Shown here: piece by piece, positions 46,401 through 55,266 of the stretch
How the letters are laid out: each line of letters begins with the position of its first letter
Position numbering within the stretch: position 1 is the stretch's first letter
Origin: Xenorhabdus ishibashii
GTDB taxonomy: Bacteria; Pseudomonadota; Gammaproteobacteria; Enterobacterales; Enterobacteriaceae
Assembly (NCBI RefSeq): GCF_002632755.1
Contig: NZ_NJAK01000001.1
Span: forward strand, 62,001-126,000
Length of the DNA stretch: 64,000 bases
Direction: 5' to 3'
Notes under the pieces: model-generated
Told to the model about the DNA's origin: nothing
The model's database searches: none
Seen by the model: the letters and a program-made list of their open reading frames with translations, nothing else
Translations under genes and position numbers: made by a program

Positions 46401-48378
46401 TTTCCCGCTCACCCCTAACGGCAAACTCGACCGTCAGGCTCTGCCTGCCCCCGATTTGTCCGCTTTCGTGGCGCGTGGCTATGAATCTCCCATCGGGGAG
46501 ACAGAAAACGCGCTGGCTCAGATCTGGCAAAATTTACTGGGGTTGGAAAGGATCAGTCGCCATGATCATTTCTTTGAGCTTGGCGGGCACTCGCTGCTCT
46601 CTGTACAGTTGTTGAATCGCATGCGCGAACAAAACATGGAGATTTCACTCACTACCTTGTTCGCCCATCCAACCTTATGTGATCTGGCTCAGGCTGTTAA
46701 GGAGCACTTCGTCATGCCAGTATCTCCCTTTGAGGCAAATCCTGTACCACTCAATCCGACCGGCACTTCGCTACCTTTGTTCTTGGTTCACGAAACTTCC
46801 GGTGATCCACTGGTGTATTCTCCTTTGGTTACCCTGTTGCCACCTGAACTTCCGGTCTATGCCTTGCAGGCGCTCGGCATCCATACACTGGAGCGTCCTC
46901 CGGTGTCGATTGAAGAGCTGGCCACTTGCCATATTCAGGCCATCCGCCGTATCCAACCACAAGGGCCTTATCGTCTGATGGGATGGTCGATTGGTGGCTT
47001 GATTGCCTATGAGATAGCCCAGCAGTTAATAAGTGACGGTGAGACAATTGAGTTTCTCGGTATGATCGATTCCTATTATTATGCCTATAAAGAGAGTGGT
47101 GACTTCTCAACAACTACCGACCAATCTGTAAACAAGAAAGCAAGACAAATGGAATTGCTCATTAGCGCACTGCATGACCAAGGGATTATTGACGATGAGA
47201 AAGCGTTGGCGGAACTTCACAACCTCAGTAACGTGGAGCAGGTACTTGATCACTCTATTGAACACCAGTGGTTGCCGGCAGGTATCACGCGCGAAGATAT
47301 TTTCCTGCGTATCTATACCGCCGAGATAATTTCACAGCTTGGTCAAGGGTACATCGCGCAAAAATCCGCCTTACCTGTCCACATCTATACTGCAGAAGAG
47401 TCAGTCAACGGCGATAATTGGCACGGCTGGCATGATATTGTCGGTCATGATTCGGTGCTCCACCCTATCGGCGGGACACATTTCTCCATCATGCATCCCC
47501 CTTTGCTAAACCAAATTGTGGATTCAATCACTGAAAATTTACGGGATATTCCTGCTTTCGACCCACTAGTTATTATTCAGCAGGGGTCTCCATCAGTATC
47601 GCCGCTATTTTGCCTGCCTGGTGCCGGTGCCAGCCCATCCAGTTTGCTCGAACTGTCCCTATCGTTCCCACAGCAACTTCCAATATATGTTTTACAGGCA
47701 CGTGGGTTCACGATTGAGCATCATTTTCCTTACAGCAGTGTTGAAGGGGCTGCCCGTGCCTATATCCAGCATATCCGGCAAATCCAACCTCATGGCCCTT
47801 ATCACCTGCTCGGTCACTCCTTTGGGGGTTGGATTGCCTTTGAAATAGCCTTGCAATTGCAAGCTGAAGGGGAACGGGTCTCCAGTCTTATTCTTATCGA
47901 TACCGATGAGCCTGATCAGCAAGGAAATGCCCTCAAGTCGGTCAACCGTGTTGAGACAATAATGGAGTTAATTGATATCTACAATATGATATTAAACCAG
48001 CCTCTTCCGCTCGCCAGACAAGATTTTGATGATCTGGCGCCGGATGAACAAATTCAGCATTTGCATAGTGCTTTGGTTAAAGTCGGTCTTTTTCCGGCAA
48101 AAACACCAATATCAATGTTGCAAGGCATTGTTCGCGTTATGCAGGCTAATCTGAACACGGGCTATATACCTCGTACCCGTTATGAAGGGCTTATGCATCT
48201 GATTAACGCAGAGGAAGGTGATAAGGATGAAAGGAGGAGGCGTGAAACCCAGTGGCGCCTTCACGTAGCTGAACTCAATACGCTGGTTGTGCCCGGCAAT
48301 CATATGACCATGTTATCCGCACCCTATGTCGGGCAATGGGTAACCAACCTATGGCAGAATTTGCATGTTCCTTATTGA
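42337..48378 (+). CDS. Non-ribosomal peptide synthetase, second gene, second segment (end of A11 to tandem thioesterase)
   Basis: Continuation of the second NRPS gene. NRPS coding starts at the poly-G run 42,520-42,526; the codons from 42,337 to there are a shadow frame. It carries the rest of A11, T11, C12 (dual C/E), A12 (Glu), T12 and two thioesterase domains, ending at TGA 48,378. This is the release end of the assembly line. The frame matches sister modules throughout, with no other break visible. It is followed by a copy of the decarboxylase leader and a strong terminator, so the NRPS transcript ends here. Confidence 0.88.
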   Translation: MGMLHGLNGGCPPLSRPTCQPIARRYPVRLLSRSGHQPRSLVTDRVGCDGFPARYPANLAGGGEACPPTLVKRWSSGRQMLNAYGPTEITVCATLYSCASSDGSSADNPPPIGRPIANTRIYILDAHGQPVPRGVAGEIYIAGAGVARGYLNRPELTAERFLADPFSSEPDARMYRTGDLGRWLPDGHLDYLGRNDFQVKLRGFRIELGEIESRLTQCDGVREAVVIAREDETGQKQLIAYLRPEEGVELIPAELRQQLAQHLADYMLPSAFVTLEAFPLTPNGKLDRQALPAPDLSAIVTRGYEAPVGETEIALAQIWQDLLGLEQVGRHDHFFELGGHSLMIISLVEELRHLGWQIEVRSVFASPVLTDMALAIQHEASTFIVPPNLIPAGCTAITPEMLSLVSLSQSEINTIVGQITGGASNVQDIYPLAPLQEGILFHHLLQTQGDTYLLQSLLAFDSRNRLDSFLDALQQVINRHDILRTSVFWQGLEKPVQVVWRQAPLSVREFTPATMDAIPAQLQAYTDPHQHRINLNHAPLFAADIAHDPVQNEWLLALRFHHLVSDHMTLELILAEIAQILQGKTKTLPTMLPYRNFIAQTLSVPAAEHEAYFRAQLADIDEPTAPFGILSVPSDNRAIAEHRLPIDATLAKAIRSQARRLGVSPSILFHVGWAQVLAKTSGRDDVVFGSVLLGRLQGGAGANQILGMFINTLPLRISLNGRTVNEIVQETYHNLTALLEHEQAPLALAQRCSGVEQPIPLFSTLLNYRHSRPNTNDTVWDGIRPLFSEERTNYPLTLSVDDLGEDFSISVKAVATIDPARIADYLVATISGLTEALMNEPQQSVLALSILPATECQQLLAEFNTTEIDFPQNSLIHELFEQQAARTPEATAVIFEDLSFSFRELNCRANRLAHQLIAMGVRPDDRVALCVERSLEMMVGLLAILKAGGAYVPLDPAYPAERLAYMIDDAAPVALLTQSAFVEMLDSNLPSLLLDTQLPSIFDEEAENNPDAQALGLTPHHLAYVIYTSGSTGQPKGVMVTHRNVINLHTGLNAELALNSPYRIAMNASIVFDASVKIWLQLLSGHTLIIVPEQIRADSQQLWRYFAHHLVEMFDCTPVQLQWLLEAGLGTRAGYQPKLVLIGGDTIPLSMWSRLQDIETTRFINVYGPTECTVDATLCPIGLSLSQPSIGQPIANTQIYILDTQGQLLPLGVVGEIYIGGTGVARGYLNRPELTAERFVPNPFSTTPHARMYKTGDLGRWLPDGNIEYLGRNDFQVKLRGFRIELGEIESRLTQCDGVCEAVVIAREDKPGQKRLIAYLRPETGAELVPAELRQQLAQHLADYMVPSAFVTLDTFPLTPNGKLDRQALPAPDLSAFVARGYESPIGETENALAQIWQNLLGLERISRHDHFFELGGHSLLSVQLLNRMREQNMEISLTTLFAHPTLCDLAQAVKEHFVMPVSPFEANPVPLNPTGTSLPLFLVHETSGDPLVYSPLVTLLPPELPVYALQALGIHTLERPPVSIEELATCHIQAIRRIQPQGPYRLMGWSIGGLIAYEIAQQLISDGETIEFLGMIDSYYYAYKESGDFSTTTDQSVNKKARQMELLISALHDQGIIDDEKALAELHNLSNVEQVLDHSIEHQWLPAGITREDIFLRIYTAEIISQLGQGYIAQKSALPVHIYTAEESVNGDNWHGWHDIVGHDSVLHPIGGTHFSIMHPPLLNQIVDSITENLRDIPAFDPLVIIQQGSPSVSPLFCLPGAGASPSSLLELSLSFPQQLPIYVLQARGFTIEHHFPYSSVEGAARAYIQHIRQIQPHGPYHLLGHSFGGWIAFEIALQLQAEGERVSSLILIDTDEPDQQGNALKSVNRVETIMELIDIYNMILNQPLPLARQDFDDLAPDEQIQHLHSALVKVGLFPAKTPISMLQGIVRVMQANLNTGYIPRTRYEGLMHLINAEEGDKDERRRRETQWRLHVAELNTLVVPGNHMTMLSAPYVGQWVTNLWQNLHVPY
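42520..42526 (+). repeat. Poly-G run, frame break 3 (7 G, 8 needed)
   Basis: Homologous position to break 2, in A11. The flanking sequence differs slightly from A7 (GTGTCCACC against GTGTCCGCC), so the two breaks are not simply one copied sequence, although the shared run of seven could be. Confidence 0.85.
43617..46690 (+). other. NRPS module 12: dual C/E - A(Glu) - T
   Basis: Dual C/E domain near-identical to C9. The A-domain pocket D-A-K-D-L-G-V-V-D equals the glutamate code of the first surfactin synthetase module. The A domain is more diverged from its neighbours than the X copies. T12 GGHSLLSVQL leads directly to the thioesterases, so L-Glu is predicted as the last residue. Confidence 0.85.
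46760..47545 (+). other. Thioesterase domain TE1
   Basis: Type I alpha/beta-hydrolase domain following T12. The nucleophile serine is in GWSIGG (about 46,984) and the region LFLVHETSGDPLVYSPL forms the oxyanion-side start. It releases or cyclises the peptide; the Glu carbonyl would be the acyl donor. Confidence 0.8.
47590..48375 (+). other. Thioesterase domain TE2
   Basis: A second alpha/beta-hydrolase domain with GHSFGG (about 47,815) and the start LFCLPGAGASPSSL. Tandem C-terminal thioesterases are known from cyclic lipopeptide synthetases such as those for arthrofactin and massetolide. A deleted fragment of the same domain lies at 5,703-5,790. Confidence 0.8.
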
Positions 48379-48383
48379 TAAAT

Positions 48384-48490
48384 AAAGCTACTGAACCTTA
48401 TGTGAGGGAAAAATATGACCGATATGATTAGTGACCCTAAAGAGGCAAACTATGCGGTATTTTCCTGACAATCTGAATCACGATGAAGCG
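48384..48490 (+). repeat. 107-bp direct repeat, right copy
   Basis: Ungapped partner of 5,813-5,919. It starts five bases after the NRPS stop codon and includes the leader ORF (ATG 48,414) and the decarboxylase ribosome-binding site and start. Confidence 0.85.
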
Positions 48491-48511
48491 ACTAATGAGT
48501 CCGCAAAGTAA
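48452..48511 (+). pseudogene. Truncated decarboxylase start
   Basis: Reads MRYFPDNLNHDEATNESAK then stop. The first 13 codons match the PanP-like gene at 5,881; the rest is replaced by unrelated sequence running into the terminator. It shows that a decarboxylase gene once stood downstream of this thioesterase. Confidence 0.75.
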
Positions 48512-48545
48512 TACCGCTCGCTTAAGTACGAGCGGTATTTTTATA
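48512..48545 (+). terminator. Rho-independent terminator of the NRPS operon
   Basis: A 9-bp perfect stem TACCGCTCG/CGAGCGGTA with an 8-base loop, followed by TTTTTA. It ends the transcript 134 bases after the NRPS stop. Confidence 0.85.
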
Positions 48546-48645
48546 AGGGTAACGTGGTGCTTTACAGAGCACTTGTCTTGGAATAGATTGGCGTTTCTTA
48601 GACTCGACGGAGGTGTAAATCCTCAAATATAATTTTAAAAACGGA

Positions 48646-48870
48646 TCACTTCTGAGTGGTAGCATATATACACTGGCTTGGATCACTCATACAGGCGTTG
48701 TATTTGCTCCTTTCACAAAAAGGATTCCATGATAGAATACAGTCATCTTCAGCTTTCATTTGACAGCAATCTTCTTTGGGTGAGTAAGGATTAGGATTAG
48801 AATTCGCAAATGCAAATTGACTTAGGTTGAATGTAAGTATTGCGATTGCAATCAAAATAATTTTTTTCAT
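48646..48870 (-). CDS. Small exported Cys-rich protein
   Basis: 74 residues with a clear signal peptide (KK, hydrophobic IILIAIAILTFNL, cleavage probably after AFA at residue 22). The mature part of about 52 residues has six cysteines (CCQMKAEDDC, FCER, ACMSDPSQC), suggesting a disulfide-stabilised periplasmic or secreted peptide. GAGG precedes the start by six bases. I do not recognise the family. It stands alone and converges on the NRPS transcript. Confidence 0.6.
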   Translation of the reverse strand: MKKIILIAIAILTFNLSQFAFANSNPNPYSPKEDCCQMKAEDDCILSWNPFCERSKYNACMSDPSQCIYATTQK

Positions 48871-50448
<1,578 letters not shown>

Positions 50449-50472
50449 TTAAATCGGGATCGTAGACAGAAA

Positions 50473-50495
50473 ACCGTGTTGCACTCCAACACGGT
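50473..50495. repeat. Hairpin between frmA and frmB
   Basis: ACCGTGTTG and CAACACGGT form a 9-bp perfect stem with a 5-base loop, without a T-run. It could modulate frmB expression or protect the frmA mRNA end; it is not a standard terminator. Confidence 0.5.
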
Positions 50496-50548
50496 ATCTG
50501 ACAAGTAATAAAATAATCACTGCAACAAATGACTTTAGAGAGGAAGTA

Positions 50549-51394
50549 ATGGAAAGAATCGAACATCACGCTTGTTTTGGTGGATGGCAGGATGTCTATC
50601 AACATGAATCAACAGTTTTGGATTGCGAGATGCGTTTTGCCATTTTCTTACCCCCTCAGGTTAAAGACAGAAGATTACCCGTCCTTTACTGGCTTTCTGG
50701 CTTGACCTGTACCGAGCAAAATTTCATCACAAAATCAGGTGTTCAACGTTATGCAGCTAAACAGGGTATCGTCATTGTTGTTCCAGATACCAGCCCACGA
50801 GGTGATGATGTCGCTGACGATCCCGCCTATGATCTTGGAAAAGGTGCTGGCTTTTATCTCAATGCATCAGAACACCCTTGGGCTTCACACTATCGTATGT
50901 ATGATTATGTTGTTTCAGAACTTCCCGACCTGATTGAAACACACTTTGCGGTAACGAATATACGGGCAATCAGTGGACACTCAATGGGAGGCCATGGTGC
51001 AATGACCATTGCATTGAAAAATCCAGGACGTTATTGCAGTGTATCGGCATTCTCACCTATTGTGGCTCCTGGCCAGGTTCCGTGGGGAATAAAAGCATTT
51101 TCAGCCTATCTTGGCGAAAATACATCAGATTGGAAACAATATGACACTGTAGAACTGATCAAAAATGCGCAAGAACAGCTTCCTATTTTGATTGATCAGG
51201 GTCTCAATGATGACTTTTTAGATGAACAGTTACGCCCTCATTTATTGCAAGATATTTGCGATGAAACCGGTTATCCAGTAACTATCAATCTTCGGCCAGA
51301 ATATGATCATAGCTACTACTTTATCGCCAGCTTTATTGAAGATCATATCTCTTATCATGCCAAAGCAATGCAAAGGCATATTGAGCGGAAATAA
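50549..51394 (+). CDS. frmB: S-formylglutathione hydrolase
   Basis: 281-residue alpha/beta-hydrolase of the esterase D family that splits S-formylglutathione into formate and glutathione, the second step of formaldehyde detoxification. The nucleophile serine is in GHSMGGHGA; the oxyanion-side LSGLTCTEQNF and the His region YDHSYYFIASF are intact. GAGAGG upstream supports the start. It works with FrmA directly upstream. Confidence 0.93.
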   Translation: MERIEHHACFGGWQDVYQHESTVLDCEMRFAIFLPPQVKDRRLPVLYWLSGLTCTEQNFITKSGVQRYAAKQGIVIVVPDTSPRGDDVADDPAYDLGKGAGFYLNASEHPWASHYRMYDYVVSELPDLIETHFAVTNIRAISGHSMGGHGAMTIALKNPGRYCSVSAFSPIVAPGQVPWGIKAFSAYLGENTSDWKQYDTVELIKNAQEQLPILIDQGLNDDFLDEQLRPHLLQDICDETGYPVTINLRPEYDHSYYFIASFIEDHISYHAKAMQRHIERK

Positions 51395-52011
51395 TTAGTT
51401 CAAGTCGAGATAGCTATAATTTCCACCTACAATCCAGATGGGAGTATTCTGGCAAAACACTCACTTTGAAGTGTGATGAACCATATTTAGTGGCAAACTC
51501 TTTCATCGCTGTGGAAGAAGATAGCTCACCTTTTTCGGTAATTAAAAAACTATCACATTGTAATTATTTTATACAGGATAATTATTTATTGTTATTATTA
51601 TTTAGATAATTTAGTAAAAATAAAATACGGGTTATTGTTAGTTTAAAAAAAGATCTGATTATTTCCCATCCAATAAAACTGAGGGATATACTCCAACTTG
51701 AGTATACTTACATTAATTTTGCGAATAATATCACAATACTGATGGATTCAGTTAAGAAAAAATCATAAACACACTATCCTTATTTACTGTTTCAAAAGTA
51801 ATAGAAACTAATTGAAAATCATGATTCCTTATATAATGGTTAAATTTATCAACAATATAAGTGAATTTCCAGAATTTATGGCAGGAGGATAAATTGCAAA
51901 CTTCAAAAATAACAACAGTAGCAGATTCAAATGGAATTTAAACATCTGGGTTAATAATTCTGAGTTTTAATTACGTTGTGAAATTAGCAAGTCACGTAAA
52001 AAGAGATTACC
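51395..52011. other. Long AT-rich intergenic region
   Basis: 617 bases without a supported gene, mostly very AT-rich, with repeated TTATT-type tracts around 51,560-51,610. It should include the promoter and leader of the BpsA-SpeD gene; I see no named element. Confidence 0.5.
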
Positions 52012-53517
52012 ATGAACACACTGAATGTTATAAGAAACAATATGGAGTTGTCACACCCAGTTGAAGTGCTAGAGACATTATTAATACGCCTGTATTTATA
52101 TGACCGAACATCAAACAAAGATATTTCATTAAAAAGCGGTCTACCTATTCCTATCATCTCCGCATTTAAAAAAGAATTAATAAAATATGATTACGCTGAA
52201 AACAAAGGTGTTTTTAAGTTAAACTCTATCGGCGTAAAATATGTACAAAATGAGCTGGGATACCGATCAATTGATATAAATAAATATAACTTGCTGTCAT
52301 CAGAGGAGAAACGAGAAGAGTTTGAGCAAGAGCTTTCCGTTTTATTGGCGCCTATATATAACAGCAGACCTAAAGTCAATGTTTTGTTAGATCAAGCACA
52401 TGCGACATTAGAGACATCAATACGCCGGGTAATGCTATTACTTAATAACCCAAGAGTATTTAAACAAAATATTTTATTTTTGGGTGATGATGATTTAACT
52501 TCCTTAGCCCTGATGATGGCATTTAAAAAACTCGGCCACGGCTGCTCAAAAAATATTTTTGTCAAGGATATCGATCAGGACCTGCTAATATTTATTCGGG
52601 ATGTCGCAGAGCAAAATGATTTTGTCATTAATACTGAATACTTAGATCTGAAACTTTCTAATGTATACACTAAAAATTTTGATATCGTCTTGACTGATCC
52701 TCCTTATACATTGAGCGGATTAAAACTATTTTTATCACGTGCTATTAGTTTCACTAAAAATGATAATAGTGAGATTTTACTCTCCTTTGGTCAAAAAAAA
52801 CCAATGGAAAACCAAGAAGCTCAAAGGTTATTTAACAACCAAAATCTTCTTATCAGACATATTTATCCGCAATTCAATAAATATCATGGCGGAAGTATTA
52901 TCAGTAATGTCAGCGATCTCTATGTTCTTTCTGTTACACCTCAAACATACCCAACAATCCCAGGAGGAAATAATTATTCAGATAAACTCTATACCGGAGA
53001 AATTAACCCTCGTGTAAAATTTTACCAATGTAAATCATGTAATAACATGATAACCATTGGACACGGAAAGAACATATTAACGATAGAACAGCTCATAGAG
53101 GCAACTTGTAATAAGTGTCACGGCACTAAATTTCAATATCGTGGTCAGGAAAAAGTCAGTACATCGGATAATACACGACAACTTGGCACTCACATGATCA
53201 TAGATATGAAAGATTGTGATGCAGAAGTACTGAAATCTGTATCAGCCATTGAAAAAATCATGCTTGAGATTGCCCAACAATGTGAGCTGAATGTGATTAC
53301 TCATCACTTCCATCAATTCCAACCATGGGGTGTCAGTGGTGCGCTAATATTAGCAGAGTCACATTTTACTATTCACACTTGGCCTGAACATCAATATGCC
53401 GCTCTTGATTTATTCGTTTGCAATGAATTTAAACATCAAGATACATTTATGATGCGGCTACAAACGCAGCTTAATGCTCAAGAATATGAATATAAGATAT
53501 TACAGCGAGGTTTTTAA
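52012..53517 (+). CDS. Fused BpsA-like aminopropyltransferase and S-adenosylmethionine decarboxylase (SpeD)
   Basis: 501 residues with two enzymes of polyamine synthesis. Residues 1-about 110 are a winged-helix-like start. Residues 110-330 are the DUF43/BpsA Rossmann core with FLGDDDLTSLAL, VKDIDQDLLIFI and the catalytic-type DPPYT motif, as in branched-chain polyamine synthase of hyperthermophiles. A CxxC...CxxC pair follows (YQCKSCNN, ATCNKCHG). Residues about 385-501 are a short bacterial SpeD: LGTHMIIDMKDC and AESHFTIHTWPEHQYAALDL, with the self-processing serine at 450, where cleavage forms the pyruvoyl group. SpeD makes decarboxylated AdoMet, which the N-terminal enzyme would use to transfer aminopropyl groups. 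BpsA is known mainly from archaea and thermophilic bacteria, so this gene is unusual here. The acceptor amine is unknown. Base composition is clearly AT-richer than flanking genes, suggesting transfer. Confidence 0.8.
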   Translation: MNTLNVIRNNMELSHPVEVLETLLIRLYLYDRTSNKDISLKSGLPIPIISAFKKELIKYDYAENKGVFKLNSIGVKYVQNELGYRSIDINKYNLLSSEEKREEFEQELSVLLAPIYNSRPKVNVLLDQAHATLETSIRRVMLLLNNPRVFKQNILFLGDDDLTSLALMMAFKKLGHGCSKNIFVKDIDQDLLIFIRDVAEQNDFVINTEYLDLKLSNVYTKNFDIVLTDPPYTLSGLKLFLSRAISFTKNDNSEILLSFGQKKPMENQEAQRLFNNQNLLIRHIYPQFNKYHGGSIISNVSDLYVLSVTPQTYPTIPGGNNYSDKLYTGEINPRVKFYQCKSCNNMITIGHGKNILTIEQLIEATCNKCHGTKFQYRGQEKVSTSDNTRQLGTHMIIDMKDCDAEVLKSVSAIEKIMLEIAQQCELNVITHHFHQFQPWGVSGALILAESHFTIHTWPEHQYAALDLFVCNEFKHQDTFMMRLQTQLNAQEYEYKILQRGF

Positions 53518-53718
53518 TTTTAAAGCCCTGAAAGCCCCCGTTTAGATTAAATCGTTTTATATAAAAAATATTCAAATAAGTTTCACATCTATACTGCATT
53601 ATCCTTGATCAAACATTCTCATTTGTCATATTTATCCAATCAATGTGATTAAAATGAATAACCAAACGAAATTGGATAGGGACTAATTTCTATTAACACG
53701 TTGTATAAACACAGAATA

Positions 53719-53742
53719 AGCCCCAGGCAGGGGCTGTTTTTT
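53719..53742 (+). terminator. Intrinsic terminator between bpsA-speD and xseA
   Basis: Stem AGCCCC/GGGGCT with a 5-base loop followed by GTTTTTT on the plus strand, so it ends the rightward transcript. Its T-run touches the xseA stop codon. Confidence 0.65.
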
Positions 53743-55093
53743 ATTTAGGATCCAATCCAACCTGTGTCACCTGACTCTCAACCCAGCCATCCTGCAACCG
53801 TGTTTTCAGCATATCACCTGCTTTTACTTGCCTGACTTGCCTTAGCAATTTTCCATCAGGAGCTTCGCTAATACTGTAACCACGACTCAACGTTGCCAAT
53901 GGGCTGACAGCCTCCATACGCGAGCAGGAAACAGCAAATTTTTCCCGATAACGCCCTAATTGCCGTTCAATGGCCTGTTTCAAGCGGAAATCAAACTGCT
54001 GGATAGATTGGCTATGACGCTGGATTTCCCGCTCAGGGTGAATTTGCAGTAATCGCTGATTCAATTTTTCATATGAAATTGAGTGCTGTTTTAGGCAACG
54101 TGACAAACTATCAATCAACTTTTGCCGTAACTCAGCTAAATGATTCTGCTGACGCGCCAATTGCAAATCAGGACGTTGCTGCTGAAGGCGATGCTGCAAT
54201 AAATTAAATACCCGCTGTTTTTGCGCGAAGAAATAATCCATTGCCATTTCAAGGCGTTGTTGCAGGGATTGTATTTGCCGTAATAATTCTGTTTGATTGC
54301 GGCTAACCAACTCTGCTGCCGCAGAAGGCGTTGGTGCACGTAAATCAGCGACAAAATCCGCAATGGTGATATCGGTTTCATGGCCGACAGCGCTGACAAT
54401 GGGAATATGACTTTGGAATATTGCCCGTGCCACTTGTTCATCATTGAAGCACCACAAATCTTCCAGCGATCCTCCGCCACGTCCGACAATCAGAACATCA
54501 CACTCTTGTCGCGCATTTGCCAGCTCGATTGCCCGAATAATCTGTAATGGTGCTTCGGCTCCCTGAACAGCGGTAGGATAAATAACAACGGGCAAGGAAG
54601 GATCACGGCGTTTCAAGATATTCAAAATATCGTGCAATGCAGCACCACTGGAAGATGTGATGACACCGAGTCGTTTTGCCGGAGAGGGAAGTGACTTCTT
54701 ATGAAGCTGATCAAATAAGCCTTCTGTGGCGAGTTTTTGCTTCAATATTTCAAATTGTTGTTGCAACAAACCATCACCCGCAGGCTGAATACTTTCCACT
54801 ATCAGTTGATAATCACCCCGCGGTTCATACAGGGTAATTTGTGCCCTAACCAATACCTGTTGGCCATTTTGTGGACGAAACGTTGCCCTCAGGTTATGAC
54901 TTCGAAACATGGCAGCACGAACTTGTGCCCTTTCATCTTTTAATGTGAAGTACCAATGCCCTGATGATGGCTGAGAAAAATTGGATATTTCAGCGGACAA
55001 CCAGATCCTGCCCATTTCCAGCTCTAATAGCTGGCGAACAGTCTGATTCAAACGGCTAACAGAAAAAATTCCGGTATTGGTTGGTAGTGACAT
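53741..55093 (-). CDS. xseA: Exodeoxyribonuclease VII large subunit
   Basis: 450 residues, close to the E. coli protein. The N-terminal OB fold ([34 protein letters not shown]) is followed by the catalytic part with [31 protein letters not shown] and [21 protein letters not shown], then a coiled-coil Gln-rich stretch. With XseB (not in the window) it degrades single-stranded DNA from both ends. It is divergent from guaB with 173 bases between starts, the same arrangement as in E. coli. Confidence 0.95.
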   Translation of the reverse strand: MSLPTNTGIFSVSRLNQTVRQLLELEMGRIWLSAEISNFSQPSSGHWYFTLKDERAQVRAAMFRSHNLRATFRPQNGQQVLVRAQITLYEPRGDYQLIVESIQPAGDGLLQQQFEILKQKLATEGLFDQLHKKSLPSPAKRLGVITSSSGAALHDILNILKRRDPSLPVVIYPTAVQGAEAPLQIIRAIELANARQECDVLIVGRGGGSLEDLWCFNDEQVARAIFQSHIPIVSAVGHETDITIADFVADLRAPTPSAAAELVSRNQTELLRQIQSLQQRLEMAMDYFFAQKQRVFNLLQHRLQQQRPDLQLARQQNHLAELRQKLIDSLSRCLKQHSISYEKLNQRLLQIHPEREIQRHSQSIQQFDFRLKQAIERQLGRYREKFAVSCSRMEAVSPLATLSRGYSISEAPDGKLLRQVRQVKAGDMLKTRLQDGWVESQVTQVGLDPK

Positions 55094-55186
55094 GTGAGCT
55101 AGATCAAATTTTAAAACAAGGACTTAATCAACCGATATTAGTCTCATTACACGACTAATCAAGAATTTTTTTCAAAAAATGCTGGA

Positions 55187-55211
55187 GGCAACCGATTTCG
55201 GCCTGTATAAT
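55187..55211 (+). promoter_or_regulatory. guaB promoter with PurR-like operator
   Basis: A perfect TATAAT (55,206-55,211) is preceded by GGCAACCGATTTCGGC (55,187-55,202), an imperfect palindrome resembling a PurR box and placed just upstream of the -10, as known for enterobacterial guaBA. The match is by eye, so operator function is inferred. Confidence 0.5.
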
Positions 55212-55266
55212 GCCGCGGCAATATTTTATCCCTCTTATTGCTCCATAGCCTGGTGAGATATTGCCC

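Noticed and set aside
7838..48378. PKS or hybrid PKS-NRPS content
   Set aside because: No ketosynthase, acyltransferase or ketoreductase motifs were seen; all domains are C, A, T or TE.
54136..54489. Second minus-strand frame inside xseA
   Set aside because: Shadow of xseA, with no independent start signal.
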